Assembly: GCF_009857835.1 (NCBI RefSeq)
Contig: NZ_WWCL01000005.1
Span: 94,034 to 158,033, forward strand
Length of the DNA stretch: 64,000 nt
Direction: 5' to 3'
Source: Duganella fentianensis
Lineage (GTDB): Bacteria; Pseudomonadota; Gammaproteobacteria; Burkholderiales; Burkholderiaceae_D
Positions 1-9,395 of the stretch are shown one piece after another (positions within the stretch are counted from its first letter, which is position 1; every line of letters starts with the position of its first letter). Both the position numbers and the translations under genes were made by a program. The notes under the pieces are model-generated. The model made no database searches. It was not told the origin of the DNA and worked only from the letters and a program-made list of their open reading frames with translations.

Positions 1-396
1 GAGCAGGGCCACGCGGCGTTTCAGGCTGGCAGAGAAATCCAGTTCGCCGCGCATGGCAGCTTCGGTGATCTCCGATACTTCCGCCTTCAGCCCCTGCATA
101 TCGGCGATTTCATCGATGCACTCGATGGTGATCAGGGTGGAATCCATGTCCATGGCGACCAGTTTGAAGTCGCTCATTTTGCGCTGGTCCGCGTCGTAAG
201 TAATATCCACCCTGGCTGCCAGTGCCGCAGCGGCCAGATTCCGGCGCTGCGCCTCATCCAGTGCCACGCCTTCGCAGCGCAGCGCAGTGTCGCTCAGCCA
301 GCGGCTGCTAGCCGTGCCGCTAACACCGGCCAGTGCCGCCAGCTGTTGCAGTTGCGCTTTGCAGTCGCCCAGACCTTGCAGCACCAGATTCGTCAT
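1..396 (-). CDS. serB: Phosphoserine phosphatase SerB, N-terminal part (runs off the left edge)
   Basis: This is the 5' end of a gene for the last step of serine synthesis, hydrolysis of phosphoserine by a HAD-family phosphatase. Translating the minus strand gives the HAD nucleophile motif DMDSTLI, followed by ECIDEIAD, AAMRGELDF and SLKRRVALL, which is characteristic of SerB. The ATG at 396 has GGAA about 8 nt upstream; an ATG at 414 is also in frame but has no visible Shine-Dalgarno sequence. The gene begins about 40 nt after the mfd stop on the same strand, so the two are probably co-transcribed. Only about 130 residues are in the window. Confidence 0.9.
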   Translation of the reverse strand, partial: MTNLVLQGLGDCKAQLQQLAALAGVSGTASSRWLSDTALRCEGVALDEAQRRNLAAAALAARVDITYDADQRKMSDFKLVAMDMDSTLITIECIDEIADMQGLKAEVSEITEAAMRGELDFSASLKRRVALL

Positions 397-437
397 GTTG
401 TTTTCCGTGTTCATAAAGAGAGAGTGTGAGCCTTGGA

Positions 438-3400
438 CTAGCTGGTCAGCTGTTTGATGGCGCCCTTGATCTGGGCCACGCGCGTGGCCAGATCCGGCAT
501 GGCCGCAGTGATTTTCAGCTTGTCCTGTCCGTTCAGTTTGATCTGGCGGTTTTTCTGTATCAGTTCAATGATGCGCATCGGATCGATGGGCGGCTTGGCC
601 ATGAACTGCAGATTGGCCGCTTCGGTGTGGGCATCGATCTTGATGATGCCGACAGTCTTGGCAGCGATGCGCAGACGGTGAGTTTCGATCAGGGCCTTGA
701 CGGCATCGGGCAGTTTGCCGAAGCGGTCGATCAGTTCTTCCTGCATGTCGTCGATTTTGTCTTGGGCATTGCAGTTGGCCATACGCTTGTAGATGGACAG
801 GCGTTCGTGCACGTCGCCGCAGAAGTCTGCGGGTAGCAGGGCAGGCACGTGCAGATTGATTTCGGTGGTGGTGGAAAGCGGGGCCGCCAGATCCGGTTCC
901 TTGCCCGCCTTGAGCGCGCGCACGGCTTCGTTGAGCATGTCCGAATACAGCTGGAAGCCCACTTCCGTCATTTCGCCGGACTGGTTATCGCCGAGCACTT
1001 CGCCAGCGCCACGGATTTCCAGATCGTGCATGGCCAGATAGAAGCCGCTACCCAGTTCTTCCATCTGCTGGATGGCGTCAAGGCGGCGCTGCGACTGTTT
1101 GCTCAGTGCGCCCACATCGTTCACCAGCAGATAGGCATAGGCCTGATGGTGCGAACGGCCTACGCGTCCGCGCAACTGGTGCAGCTGCGCCAGACCGAAT
1201 TTGTCGGCGCGGTGCATGATGATGGTGTTGGCGGTGGGGACGTCGATACCGGTTTCGATAATCGTAGTACACAGCAGGATGTTGTAGCGCTGTGCCACGA
1301 AGTCGCGCATGACTTTTTCCAGATCGCGTTCATGCATCTGGCCGTGCGCCACGGCGATGCGCGCCTCGGGCAGCAGTTCGGTCAGCATGGCCAGACGGTT
1401 CTGGATGGTCTCGACTTCATTGTGCAGGAAGTACACCTGACCGCCGCGCTTGAGTTCACGCAGGCAGGCTTCACGGATGATCGATTCGCCTTCGCTGCGT
1501 ACAAAGGTCTTGATGGCGAGGCGCTTCTGCGGTGCAGTAGCGATCACGGAGAAGTCGCGCAGGCCTTCCAGCGCCATGCCCAGCGTACGCGGTATCGGCG
1601 TCGCCGTCAGCGTCAGCACGTCCACTTCGGCGCGCAGCGACTTCAGGGCCTCCTTCTGGCGCACACCGAAACGGTGTTCTTCGTCGATGATCACCAGACC
1701 GAGGCGGGTAAATTTTACGTCGTCCGACAGCAGCTTGTGGGTGCCGATGACGATATCGAGCGTGCCGTCGGCCATGCCCTTGATGGCCTGACTGATCTCC
1801 TTGCCGGTGCGGAAGCGCGACATCTCGGCGATCTTCACGGGCCAGTCGGCAAAGCGGTCGGCAAAGGTCTGGGCATGCTGCTCGGCCAGCAGCGTGGTCG
1901 GTGCAAGGATGGCCACCTGTTTGCCACCCATTACAGCAATGAAGGCAGCGCGCAGTGCCACTTCCGTTTTGCCGAAGCCTACGTCACCGCAGACCAGGCG
2001 GTCCATCGGTTTGCCGGAAGTCATATCGCGCATCACATTGTTGATGGCTTCCTGCTGGTCCGGCGTTTCATCGAAGCCGAAGCTGTCGGCGAAGCGTTCG
2101 TAATCATGCGCCGAGTATTCGAAGGCATGGCCCTGACGCAGCGCGCGGCGGGCATACAGATTAAGCAGTTCGGCCGCCGTATCGCGTACCTGTTCGGCCG
2201 CTTTGCGCTTGGCTTTTTCCCACTGGCCGGAACCGAGCGAGTGCAGCGGTGCGTCGTCCGGCGAGGCGCCCGAATAGCGCGAAATCACGTGCAGCTGGGA
2301 GACCGGCACATACAGCTTGGTGTCCTTGGCATATTCCAGATGCAGGAACTCGGTTTCGCCTTCGCCCAGATCCATGCTGGTCAGGCCCATGTAGCGGCCG
2401 ATGCCATGGTTGATGTGCACTACCGGATCGCCGATCTTCAGTTCCGACAGATCGCGCACCATGGATTCCACCTGCGTGACGCCTTCCTGCTTCTTCTTGC
2501 CCACGCGGCGACCGGAGCCGGCATACAGTTCCGTCTCGGTGATGAAGATCAGGTGCTCGTCCGGGGTGGACAGCTCGAAGCCCGCGTGCAGCGGTGCTAC
2601 GCCCAGCATCAGTTTGGCGCTGGAAGTGATGAAGCCTTCGTAGCCCTCGGCTGGCGTCAGCGTCAGATCGTATTCGTTGAAGTACTGCTGCAGCGTTTCG
2701 CGCCGTCCGTTGGACTCGGCGCAAATCATCACGCGGCGGCCAGCCTGCAGCAGATAGGCGCGCAGATTGGTGAGCGGATCGTCGCTGTGGCGGTTGACGG
2801 CGATATTCGGCACGGGCGCCGACAGTTCGGAGGCGCCCGCATCGGCCTCGCGGCTGATGACGAGGCGGCCATACGGCTTGGCCAGCACGAAGAACTGTTC
2901 GTCCGACAGGAATAGCGATTCCGGTGGCAGGATAGGGCGTTCGCGGTCGGCTTTCAGGAAGCGGTAGCGCGAACTGGTATCGGTCCAGAAGCGCAGAATG
3001 GCGGCATTGATATCGCCCACCAGTGCCAGCGTCGCGCCTTGCGGCAGATAGTCGAACAGGGTGGCAGTCTGCTCGAAGAACAGCGGCAGATAGTATTCGA
3101 TACCGGCCGATGCGATACCCGAACTGATGTCCTTGTACACCACCGAGCGCGAAGGATCGCCTTCGAACTGCTCGCGCCAGCGGCTGCGGAAGGTGGTGCG
3201 GGCCGCTTCGTCCATGGGGAATTCGCGCCCCGGCAGCAGCCGTACTTCCTGCACCGGATACAGCGAACGCTGGGTGTCGGCATCGAAGGTGCGTATGGTT
3301 TCTATGGTGTCGCCGAACAGGTCCAGCCGGTAGGGCAGGGCCGAACCCATGGGGAACAGGTCGATCAGACCGCCGCGCACCGAGTACTCGCCGGGCGACA

Positions 3401-3881
3401 TCACCTGCGTCACGTGGGCGTAACCGGCCAGCGTGAGCTGGGTCTTCAGGCGCGCTTCGTCCAGCGATTCGCCTTTCTTGAAGAAGAAGGTGTAGGCCGC
3501 GAGGAAGGACGGCGGCGCCATGCGCACCAGCGCCGTGGTGACCGGCACCAGCATCACATCGCACTGGCCGCTGGAGATTTCATGCAGCGTGGCCAGACGT
3601 TCGGACACCAGATCCTGATGGGGCGAGAAGGCGTCGTAAGGCAGGGTCTCCCAGTCCGGCAGCAAATGGCAGCGCAGCTGGTCGCCGCCGAACCACGGAA
3701 TTTCCGCCAGCAGGCGCTGGCCGTCGCTGGCGCTGGCCACGATCACGGCCAGCATCTGGCCTTGGGCTTTGAGTGCTAGCGCAGTTTGCGCCAGTGCGTA
3801 GGCGTCCGACGAGCCATGCAGTGCAGGCAGGGCGTAACGGTTGCCGGGTTTGGGGATGGAATTTTTTAAGACCAGAGACAC
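438..3881 (-). CDS. mfd: Transcription-repair coupling factor Mfd
   Basis: Mfd is an ATP-dependent DNA translocase that removes stalled RNA polymerase and recruits UvrA to template-strand lesions. The 1147-residue length matches the family (E. coli about 1148). The N-terminal UvrB-like region covers roughly residues 1-400. A CarD-like RNA-polymerase interaction domain lies around 480-545. The RecG-like helicase core has Walker A GDVGFGKT at 632-639, a DEEH box and the TATPIPRTL motif. The C-terminal TRCF domain contains DFCGDVHERLSIYKR. The start is followed closely by a conserved N-terminal fold, and serB lies just downstream on the same strand. No broken motif was seen. Confidence 0.97.
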   Translation of the reverse strand: MSLVLKNSIPKPGNRYALPALHGSSDAYALAQTALALKAQGQMLAVIVASASDGQRLLAEIPWFGGDQLRCHLLPDWETLPYDAFSPHQDLVSERLATLHEISSGQCDVMLVPVTTALVRMAPPSFLAAYTFFFKKGESLDEARLKTQLTLAGYAHVTQVMSPGEYSVRGGLIDLFPMGSALPYRLDLFGDTIETIRTFDADTQRSLYPVQEVRLLPGREFPMDEAARTTFRSRWREQFEGDPSRSVVYKDISSGIASAGIEYYLPLFFEQTATLFDYLPQGATLALVGDINAAILRFWTDTSSRYRFLKADRERPILPPESLFLSDEQFFVLAKPYGRLVISREADAGASELSAPVPNIAVNRHSDDPLTNLRAYLLQAGRRVMICAESNGRRETLQQYFNEYDLTLTPAEGYEGFITSSAKLMLGVAPLHAGFELSTPDEHLIFITETELYAGSGRRVGKKKQEGVTQVESMVRDLSELKIGDPVVHINHGIGRYMGLTSMDLGEGETEFLHLEYAKDTKLYVPVSQLHVISRYSGASPDDAPLHSLGSGQWEKAKRKAAEQVRDTAAELLNLYARRALRQGHAFEYSAHDYERFADSFGFDETPDQQEAINNVMRDMTSGKPMDRLVCGDVGFGKTEVALRAAFIAVMGGKQVAILAPTTLLAEQHAQTFADRFADWPVKIAEMSRFRTGKEISQAIKGMADGTLDIVIGTHKLLSDDVKFTRLGLVIIDEEHRFGVRQKEALKSLRAEVDVLTLTATPIPRTLGMALEGLRDFSVIATAPQKRLAIKTFVRSEGESIIREACLRELKRGGQVYFLHNEVETIQNRLAMLTELLPEARIAVAHGQMHERDLEKVMRDFVAQRYNILLCTTIIETGIDVPTANTIIMHRADKFGLAQLHQLRGRVGRSHHQAYAYLLVNDVGALSKQSQRRLDAIQQMEELGSGFYLAMHDLEIRGAGEVLGDNQSGEMTEVGFQLYSDMLNEAVRALKAGKEPDLAAPLSTTTEINLHVPALLPADFCGDVHERLSIYKRMANCNAQDKIDDMQEELIDRFGKLPDAVKALIETHRLRIAAKTVGIIKIDAHTEAANLQFMAKPPIDPMRIIELIQKNRQIKLNGQDKLKITAAMPDLATRVAQIKGAIKQLTS

Positions 3882-3903
3882 AACGCAGCTTCACTGTTAA
3901 GGC

Positions 3904-3924
3904 GCATCGCCAGAGTGGCGATGC
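3904..3924. promoter_or_regulatory. Inverted repeat between the 5'-nucleotidase gene and mfd
   Basis: Nine-base arms GCATCGCCA and TGGCGATGC flank GAG. The repeat lies after the 5'-nucleotidase stop and just ahead of mfd, both on the minus strand. No T run follows on that strand, so it is either a weak terminator or a hairpin in the mfd leader. Confidence 0.4.
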
Positions 3925-3960
3925 CGCTGCCAGCATTATAGACCAAGCCCCGCCAGCTGG

Positions 3961-4899
3961 TTATGGTGGGCTTGGCCGGTTGGCCACACCAAACGGTACA
4001 TGCACCATAGGGATGTTGCCACCGGCCGACTTCAGGTGGCTTAACTGGTCGTCAAAGAAGATGTGCGGCTTGAGTATGCCCAGCACGCGGGCTTTCTCCA
4101 TCCCGCCCAGGAAAAAGGTTTCATTGGCCGAGACACCCCAGCTTTTCAGCGTCGTTACCACACGTTCGTGGGCGGGCGCGCTGCGTGCCGTGATGATGGC
4201 GATGCGCAGGATCTTGCGGTAGGACGGATCGCGCTGCTGGGCTTGCTCTTCCAGACGCTGCATGTGCGACAGTTTCTGGAACAGAGCGGCCAGCGGGCCC
4301 GGCTGGTGCGGCACAGCGACCCGTTCGCGCTCGTGGGCATGGAACTCATCCACATTGTTATTGCGCTTGAATACGGTTTCGGATTCGTCGTCGGCAATCA
4401 CACCGTCAAAGTCAAAGGCCACGCGTAACTCGTTGTCGCTGTCATCGTCTTCGATGCGTGATGGCAGCACCAGCCCGGCCGGGAAGTTGGCCGCCAGCGC
4501 ATTGCGCACATCTTCCTCGTGCGCCGTGAGAAATAGCGAGGTATTGAAGGCGGGCAGATAGGTGTAGGGGGAATTGCCGGTCACAAAACAGGCGCGCGAA
4601 ATGTCCAGCCCGTAATGGGCGATGGAATTCATCACGCGCAGGCCGGTTTCCGGCGAATTGCGCGAAAGCAGCACCACTTCGACCGGCGCTTCGCCGGCGA
4701 AATGCTGGTTAATACTGAGGAAGCGGCGGATGAAAGGAAAGGCGACGCCCTTGTCCAGTACCACGTCGTGCTGGGCTTCTTGATACTTTCGGTAACTTTC
4801 TTCACCTTCTTCCAGAAAAATTTTATGCGACGCGCTGAGGTCGAACAGGGCGCTGGAAGCGATTCCGATGACAAGCTTGTTTTCGATGGGATAGGCCAT
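3961..4899 (-). CDS. Cytosolic 5'-nucleotidase family protein
   Basis: The 312-residue product resembles the bacterial relatives of cytosolic 5'-nucleotidase (Pfam 5-nucleotidase, PF06189), HAD-type enzymes that dephosphorylate nucleoside monophosphates. Visible features are an N-terminal IGIASSALFDL strand, a conserved LLSRNSPETGLRV segment, the HAD-like motif FDFDGVIADDESE around residues 160-175, and a C-terminal FFLGGMEKARVL block followed by IFFDDQ. It lies upstream of mfd on the same strand with about 80 bp between them. The preferred substrate cannot be read from the sequence. Confidence 0.85.
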   Translation of the reverse strand: MAYPIENKLVIGIASSALFDLSASHKIFLEEGEESYRKYQEAQHDVVLDKGVAFPFIRRFLSINQHFAGEAPVEVVLLSRNSPETGLRVMNSIAHYGLDISRACFVTGNSPYTYLPAFNTSLFLTAHEEDVRNALAANFPAGLVLPSRIEDDDSDNELRVAFDFDGVIADDESETVFKRNNNVDEFHAHERERVAVPHQPGPLAALFQKLSHMQRLEEQAQQRDPSYRKILRIAIITARSAPAHERVVTTLKSWGVSANETFFLGGMEKARVLGILKPHIFFDDQLSHLKSAGGNIPMVHVPFGVANRPSPP

Positions 4900-5038
4900 G
4901 GTACAGAGGGCAGATGGTAATGCTTGCTACTTTACCGCATAGTCAAGTGGCGTGGCGATTTTGTGGATTGGTATGAAACTGGTAGTTAAAACAAAATAAT
5001 TTTCATTGTCAGGATGGTTATTTCTATTGTTTTGAGGA

Positions 5039-5044
5039 TATAAT
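5039..5044 (+). promoter_or_regulatory. Putative -10 box (TATAAT) upstream of the PEP-CTERM gene
   Basis: A perfect TATAAT lies in an AT-rich stretch between the divergent 5'-nucleotidase gene and the PEP-CTERM gene, about 68 bp before the chosen ATG. No good -35 hexamer sits at the right distance, so an activator may be needed if this is a real promoter. Confidence 0.35.
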
Positions 5045-5111
5045 TCTTCCCATGCAGTCAGGTTTTACCCGTTTTGCTTACTTTTCCATCAACATATACC
5101 AATTACATACC

Positions 5112-6095
5112 ATGAACACTTCAAATCTGATCAAACGTGTTTTGCCCCTGGTGTTGAGCATTGCAGCAATCGGTACGGCCCAGGCCGCTGTACCTAGTTT
5201 TAACCTCGGTGCAGCCAGTAACTACAGTGCTTACATTTACGGCAACGTCAGCAAAGTGACGGACATCGAAGGCCGTCTGGCCGTCGGTGGCGACTTCACC
5301 GCGTCGGGCACTTCCATCGGCTATCGTGCTCCGTACGGCAGCACCGGCCCAAGTCTGGTGGTAGGCGGCAACGTCAGCCTGACCGGCGGCGACATCTATG
5401 CGCCACCTAAAACCAACGTGGATACCACGGTAGGTTACGGTCCTATCACCAGCTACAACAAAACCCTCAACGGCAAAGGCGTGTATGGCGGTAGCAATAC
5501 CTCCTCGAAATATCACGATCTGACCAAGACGGACATCAGCAAGGTAACGGACTTCGCTGCCACCAAGACCAGCCTGACGGCGCTGTCCAATACCCTGAGC
5601 AAACAGGCCAGCAACGGCACCGCAGTCAACTTCGTCAACGGCGGCATCTCGCTGGTTGGTAATGGCAAGTCGGGCGTGGAAGTGTTCAACCTGAACACCA
5701 ACAACCTGACCAATCTGAATCTGAGCAATGTAGCGAAAGACGCTATCGTGCTGATCAACGTTACCGGCACGGGTACGGTAACTTTCGGCGGCGGTCAGGA
5801 TGGTCAGCTGGAAGCCCTGCGTAACAACGTGCTGTTCAATCTGAACGGCGCGACCGGCGTGCAGATTTCGACCTTCACCTGGGGTTCGATTCTGGCCAAC
5901 AACGCAAATCTGACGGGCACGGGCCACCTGGAAGGCAGCATCGTTGCCAAGTCGATCAGCTCGGCAGTGGAAGTGGGCTGGGAGCCGTTCAAGGGCTATG
6001 TGGCCGCACCGGTACCTGAGCCAGAAACTTATGCAATGATGCTGGCCGGGCTGGCACTGGTGGGTGGCATCGCCCGCCGCCGTCGCAAACAGTAA
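5112..6095 (+). CDS. Exported choice-of-anchor A family protein with PEP-CTERM sorting signal
   Basis: The 327-residue protein starts with a signal peptide (MNTSNLIKRV, a hydrophobic core, then AQA). An in-frame ATG 60 bp upstream would bury that signal, so it was not used. The body (FNLGAASNYSAYIYGNV, then EGRLAVGGDF) is typical of the choice-of-anchor A domain found in surface or matrix proteins. The C-terminus has the PEP motif VPEPETYA, a hydrophobic helix and the basic tail RRRRKQ. This is the signal cleaved by an exosortase, which is not encoded in this window. The binding partner is unknown. Confidence 0.85.
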   Translation: MNTSNLIKRVLPLVLSIAAIGTAQAAVPSFNLGAASNYSAYIYGNVSKVTDIEGRLAVGGDFTASGTSIGYRAPYGSTGPSLVVGGNVSLTGGDIYAPPKTNVDTTVGYGPITSYNKTLNGKGVYGGSNTSSKYHDLTKTDISKVTDFAATKTSLTALSNTLSKQASNGTAVNFVNGGISLVGNGKSGVEVFNLNTNNLTNLNLSNVAKDAIVLINVTGTGTVTFGGGQDGQLEALRNNVLFNLNGATGVQISTFTWGSILANNANLTGTGHLEGSIVAKSISSAVEVGWEPFKGYVAAPVPEPETYAMMLAGLALVGGIARRRRKQ

Positions 6096-6129
6096 GCCGG
6101 CTGGTAGTGGGCTGACTAGTAACTGTTAC

Positions 6130-6157
6130 AAAAATAGCTGCTCCGGCAGCTATTTTT
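6130..6157 (+). terminator. Intrinsic terminator after the PEP-CTERM gene
   Basis: Twelve-base arms AAAAATAGCTGC and GCAGCTATTTTT are separated by TCCG. The T run sits at the end of the stem, 35 bp after the stop codon. The A-rich 5' arm could let it work in both directions. Confidence 0.85.
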
Positions 6158-6233
6158 GTTTGTCCAGAACACTTCCAGTTGCCACTGCAGATGCCCTGAG
6201 TTACATTGAAATATCATCAGGACGGGAGCCGTC

Positions 6234-7367
6234 GTGCTTAGCTTCGAGACGTTGTTACTGGTTCAGGTTTGCACCACTGTGCTGACAACGGCACTTCTGG
6301 TGGCATCGGCCTGTTACCGCGACAGTCCGCCCGAAATGCGCTGGTGGGCCACCGGTAATCTGGTGATTTCTGCCGGACTGGCGCTGACCAATCTGGAAGG
6401 CGTGCCACCACTGCTGTGCGCACTGGTGGGCTACAGCCTGATCGCGCTGGGCATCGCTCTGGTGCTGCGCGGTGTGCGCGTGCACTGTGGCGACACTTTG
6501 GCCACCGGCCAGATCGTGCTGATTACCCTGATCGCTATGCTGGTCAGCGGCTATTTCACTCTGATCGAACCTAGCGTACGTGGCCGCATTGCCTTTAGCG
6601 GCTTCTATTTCGGCGTACTGAACTGGATGTGCGGTTATGCCGCGGGGCGCTATTCGAGCGAGCGCGGCGTGCCTATCGCCGTGACGGGTTTTGGCTTGCT
6701 GGGCACCGCGCTGGTGGTGCGCGGCATGCACCTGCTGATGCAGGAAGGGCCGGTCGATCTATCCAGTTCGACGGTGCTGGGCATTACCATGCTGACGGTG
6801 CCGCTGGGTCAGGTCTGCACCAGCTTCGGTCTGATCCTGATGGTGATGTGGCGTTATGCCGAGCGTTTGCGCCAGCTGTCCAGCATCGATGCCTTGACGG
6901 GCGCACTGAATCGTGCCGGGCTGGAAGATCAGGGCGGGCGGCTGGCCTTGCGTCTGCAGCGGGCGCGGCGCGATCTAGCTGTACTGATGATCGATGTCGA
7001 CCACTTTAAACAGATTAACGACAGCTTCGGCCATGCGGCCGGCGATGAAGTGCTGCGCTGCCTGACCCGTTTGCTGCGGCAGGAATTGCGGCCGATGGAT
7101 GTGCTGGCCCGCATCGGCGGCGAGGAATTCGTGCTGGTGCTGGACGGTGTCGATCCCGCTGCTGCGCTACGGCTGGCCGAACGCCTGCGCGCCCGCATTG
7201 CGGATGAAGCGGTGCAATGCGAAGGTGCGTCCGTGGCTTATACAGTCAGCATAGGCGTCGTGGCATCGGCGGCAGCGGGCTACGAGCTGCCCGCGCTGAT
7301 GGCGGCCGGTGATCGCGCCATGTATGAAGCCAAGCGCCGCGGCCGCAATCAGGTCTGTTCGGCCTGA
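6234..7367 (+). CDS. Membrane-anchored diguanylate cyclase (GGDEF domain)
   Basis: The enzyme makes the second messenger cyclic di-GMP from two GTP. The N-terminal ~190 residues are strongly hydrophobic, with about six or seven membrane segments, and act as a sensor or anchor. The C-terminal half is a GGDEF domain with DALTGALNR, DVDHFKQINDSFGHAAGD and the active-site signature GGEEF (a permitted GG[DE]EF variant). No clear RxxD inhibitory site was seen just before the signature. The start is GTG, preceded by the purine-rich GGACGGGAG. No phosphodiesterase domain is present. The signal it senses is unknown. Confidence 0.92.
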   Translation: MLSFETLLLVQVCTTVLTTALLVASACYRDSPPEMRWWATGNLVISAGLALTNLEGVPPLLCALVGYSLIALGIALVLRGVRVHCGDTLATGQIVLITLIAMLVSGYFTLIEPSVRGRIAFSGFYFGVLNWMCGYAAGRYSSERGVPIAVTGFGLLGTALVVRGMHLLMQEGPVDLSSSTVLGITMLTVPLGQVCTSFGLILMVMWRYAERLRQLSSIDALTGALNRAGLEDQGGRLALRLQRARRDLAVLMIDVDHFKQINDSFGHAAGDEVLRCLTRLLRQELRPMDVLARIGGEEFVLVLDGVDPAAALRLAERLRARIADEAVQCEGASVAYTVSIGVVASAAAGYELPALMAAGDRAMYEAKRRGRNQVCSA

Positions 7368-7408
7368 GGCGCAAGTGGCCGGGGACGGATGCTGCGCTGG
7401 CGGGCGGC

Positions 7409-8359
7409 CTATTGTTCGTAAGCGCCCAGCCTGAGCTGCTCGGCCGCACTGAAACTGGCATCGCGCAATTGCTGCAAGGCGTCGGCACTACTGCCTGCGC
7501 GTTCCTGCAGCGCGCGGCGGCGTGCCTGATAGCTGCTGATGCGGCGCTGCCATTCGGCTTCCTCCTTATCCAGCTCGGCCAGCCGGTCGGCCGCAGCCGG
7601 CGTAAATGTGCTGGCCCGCAGGCGATAGATTTCGTTTTCGTCGGTGCCGCGCTGGCGTGCCAGTGCCACGGCCTGCTCCAGTGCCAGAACGCGGCCGGGG
7701 GCTGCCCGTTCGTTGCGCTGCTCCGGCGTGAGCGCCGCATCAAGCGCCAGCCAGCGCTGCTGTTTCTCTGCTTCGCTCAGTTGGCGGTCGCTGCTGATCG
7801 CCATGCGGGCGATGGCATCTTCATCGTAGGCATCGCTGGCGCCGAACAGGGCCGTGCTTTCTGCCGGACTGAAATAGGCTGCACGGGTCTGGCGCAAGGC
7901 TTGCAGCCGCAGGCGCGCTGCCTTTACGGGGTCGCTGGCGCGGGGCTGGCTGGCGGCCAGCTGCGCTTCCACGCCGGCCAAGGCCTGCTTGTAGTCCATG
8001 TAGATATCGAGCAGTCGCTGGGCTTCCTGCACCGCCTTGCCGTGCAGGCGGCGTTCCAGTTCATGGCGGATTTCGCCGCGAATGGCGGCCAGCGGCTTTT
8101 CGCCCAGCGCGGCCAGATAGTAGTCGAACAGGTAGACCAGTTCGGGCGTCAGCACCAGCTGGTCCGCCCCCAGCTGGGTCAGCTGGCCGTCGGGCCGGGT
8201 ACCCAGCATGGAGGGAACAAAGGCGAAGTAGTCGGGCGCCGCGGCGGGGGCGCGAGGCGCTGGCGCCGCAGGCTGGCGCCAGCCGGCGTAGATGGCCGAG
8301 CCGATCAGCGCCACCAGCACCAGCAGCCCGGGCTTGCTTGCCTTCGGTGTCATAGACAA
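7409..8359 (-). CDS. lifO: Lipase chaperone (foldase) LifO
   Basis: This is a membrane-anchored steric chaperone that folds the neighbouring secreted lipase in the periplasm. The 316 residues begin with a short cytoplasmic stretch and one membrane helix (GLLVLVALIGSAIYAGW). A proline/alanine-rich linker follows, then the helical foldase domain containing the family motif LFDYYLAALGE. The coding region starts 3 bp after the lipase stop, the usual lipase-foldase operon layout. The acidic, coiled C-terminal half with many Gln and Arg residues fits the helical domain that wraps around the lipase. Confidence 0.92.
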   Translation of the reverse strand: MSMTPKASKPGLLVLVALIGSAIYAGWRQPAAPAPRAPAAAPDYFAFVPSMLGTRPDGQLTQLGADQLVLTPELVYLFDYYLAALGEKPLAAIRGEIRHELERRLHGKAVQEAQRLLDIYMDYKQALAGVEAQLAASQPRASDPVKAARLRLQALRQTRAAYFSPAESTALFGASDAYDEDAIARMAISSDRQLSEAEKQQRWLALDAALTPEQRNERAAPGRVLALEQAVALARQRGTDENEIYRLRASTFTPAAADRLAELDKEEAEWQRRISSYQARRRALQERAGSSADALQQLRDASFSAAEQLRLGAYEQ

Positions 8360-8362
8360 TCC

Positions 8363-9277
8363 TTACAGCCCCATGCCCTGCAGGCGGTTGGCCTGCTGGC
8401 GGAACAGGGTGACGGGATTGGTCTCGAACAGATTGCTGATGCCGACCATCTGGTTGACTTCGTCCAGATGGTTGAGCGCATAGTCGTCGCGGATCACCCG
8501 GCCCAGATGGCTGGAACAGCTGCTGACCAGACCATCGTTCTTGGCGCCGTTGAAGGCCAGCGCCGTCAGGGCCAGCACGGGGTCGCTGACGTCGAGCAGA
8601 TTGGTGTAGGGCCGGGCGCCGCTCCACGAGAAGTAGTACACGCCGTTGACCTGATAATCACCTTCGCCGCAGGCGCTGACGGGCACACCTTGCGGGTGGC
8701 GCTGGTTGAATGCCAGCGTGCCGGCCGTGCTGAGCGAAGTGGCGGCGGCGCGCGCATTCTGCGGCAGGGTGGGATTGCCGGACAGGAAGCTGATAAAGCC
8801 GGAGACGGCATTGGCTACGCCGTAGGTCACGTCGGGTACGGCGCCGATCAGCACATCGGCCACGCGCGAACCTTTATTGACGCCGCCGATGCTGGTGACG
8901 GATGCCACCAGATCGGGCCGCACCGAAGCCACGTAGCGCGAAGTCGGGCCACCATGACTATGGCCGATCAGGTTGACCTTGCTGGCGCCGGTAGCGGCGA
9001 GGATCTGGCGCACTTGCGTGAGCAATTGTTCGCCCCGTACTTCGGTGCTGTTGGCGGCCGAAACCTGGGTAATGTAGACCTGTGCACCGCCGCTGCGCAG
9101 CGCCGAGGCGATGCCATAGAAGTAATCGACCGGGCCGATATTGTCGAAGCCGAACAGGCCGTGCACCAGTACGATGGGGTAGCGGGTCTGGGTGTAACCG
9201 GCGGCGCGGGCGGGACTGCTGATCAGGCTGCAGGCGAGCAGACAGAATGCCAGTAGCTGGCAGATGCGTTGTCTCAT
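8363..9277 (-). CDS. lip: Secreted triacylglycerol lipase (family I.1/I.2)
   Basis: The 304-residue product has a Sec signal (MRQRICQLLAFCLLAC then SPARA) and an alpha/beta-hydrolase fold starting YPIVLVHGLFGFD. The catalytic triad is visible: Ser in GHSHGG, Asp in KNDGLV and His in NHLDEVNQ. The two cysteines (SACGEG and SSCSS) fit the single disulfide of foldase-dependent lipases. The ATG at 9277 was chosen because GGAGA lies just upstream and the signal peptide starts there; an upstream in-frame start adds 28 residues without signal character. It is co-transcribed with its foldase. Confidence 0.94.
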   Translation of the reverse strand: MRQRICQLLAFCLLACSLISSPARAAGYTQTRYPIVLVHGLFGFDNIGPVDYFYGIASALRSGGAQVYITQVSAANSTEVRGEQLLTQVRQILAATGASKVNLIGHSHGGPTSRYVASVRPDLVASVTSIGGVNKGSRVADVLIGAVPDVTYGVANAVSGFISFLSGNPTLPQNARAAATSLSTAGTLAFNQRHPQGVPVSACGEGDYQVNGVYYFSWSGARPYTNLLDVSDPVLALTALAFNGAKNDGLVSSCSSHLGRVIRDDYALNHLDEVNQMVGISNLFETNPVTLFRQQANRLQGMGL

Positions 9278-9395
9278 GATGGTCTCCGTGGATTTTTTAT
9301 GGTCCGGCGCGCTGCCGGTGAGGAAAATGTAGCACCAGCTCAATGACTGTGCAGACCGCAATCTAGGCCTGGGGAGCCAATCTGCATAGCTGCTG

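Noticed and set aside
849..2915. Open frame of 688 codons on the plus strand within mfd
   Set aside because: It is antisense to the full-length, motif-complete mfd and shows no family features.
7412..9256. Open frame of 614 codons on the plus strand across the lipase and foldase genes
   Set aside because: It spans two well-supported minus-strand genes and reads as low-complexity Gln/Ala/Gly text.
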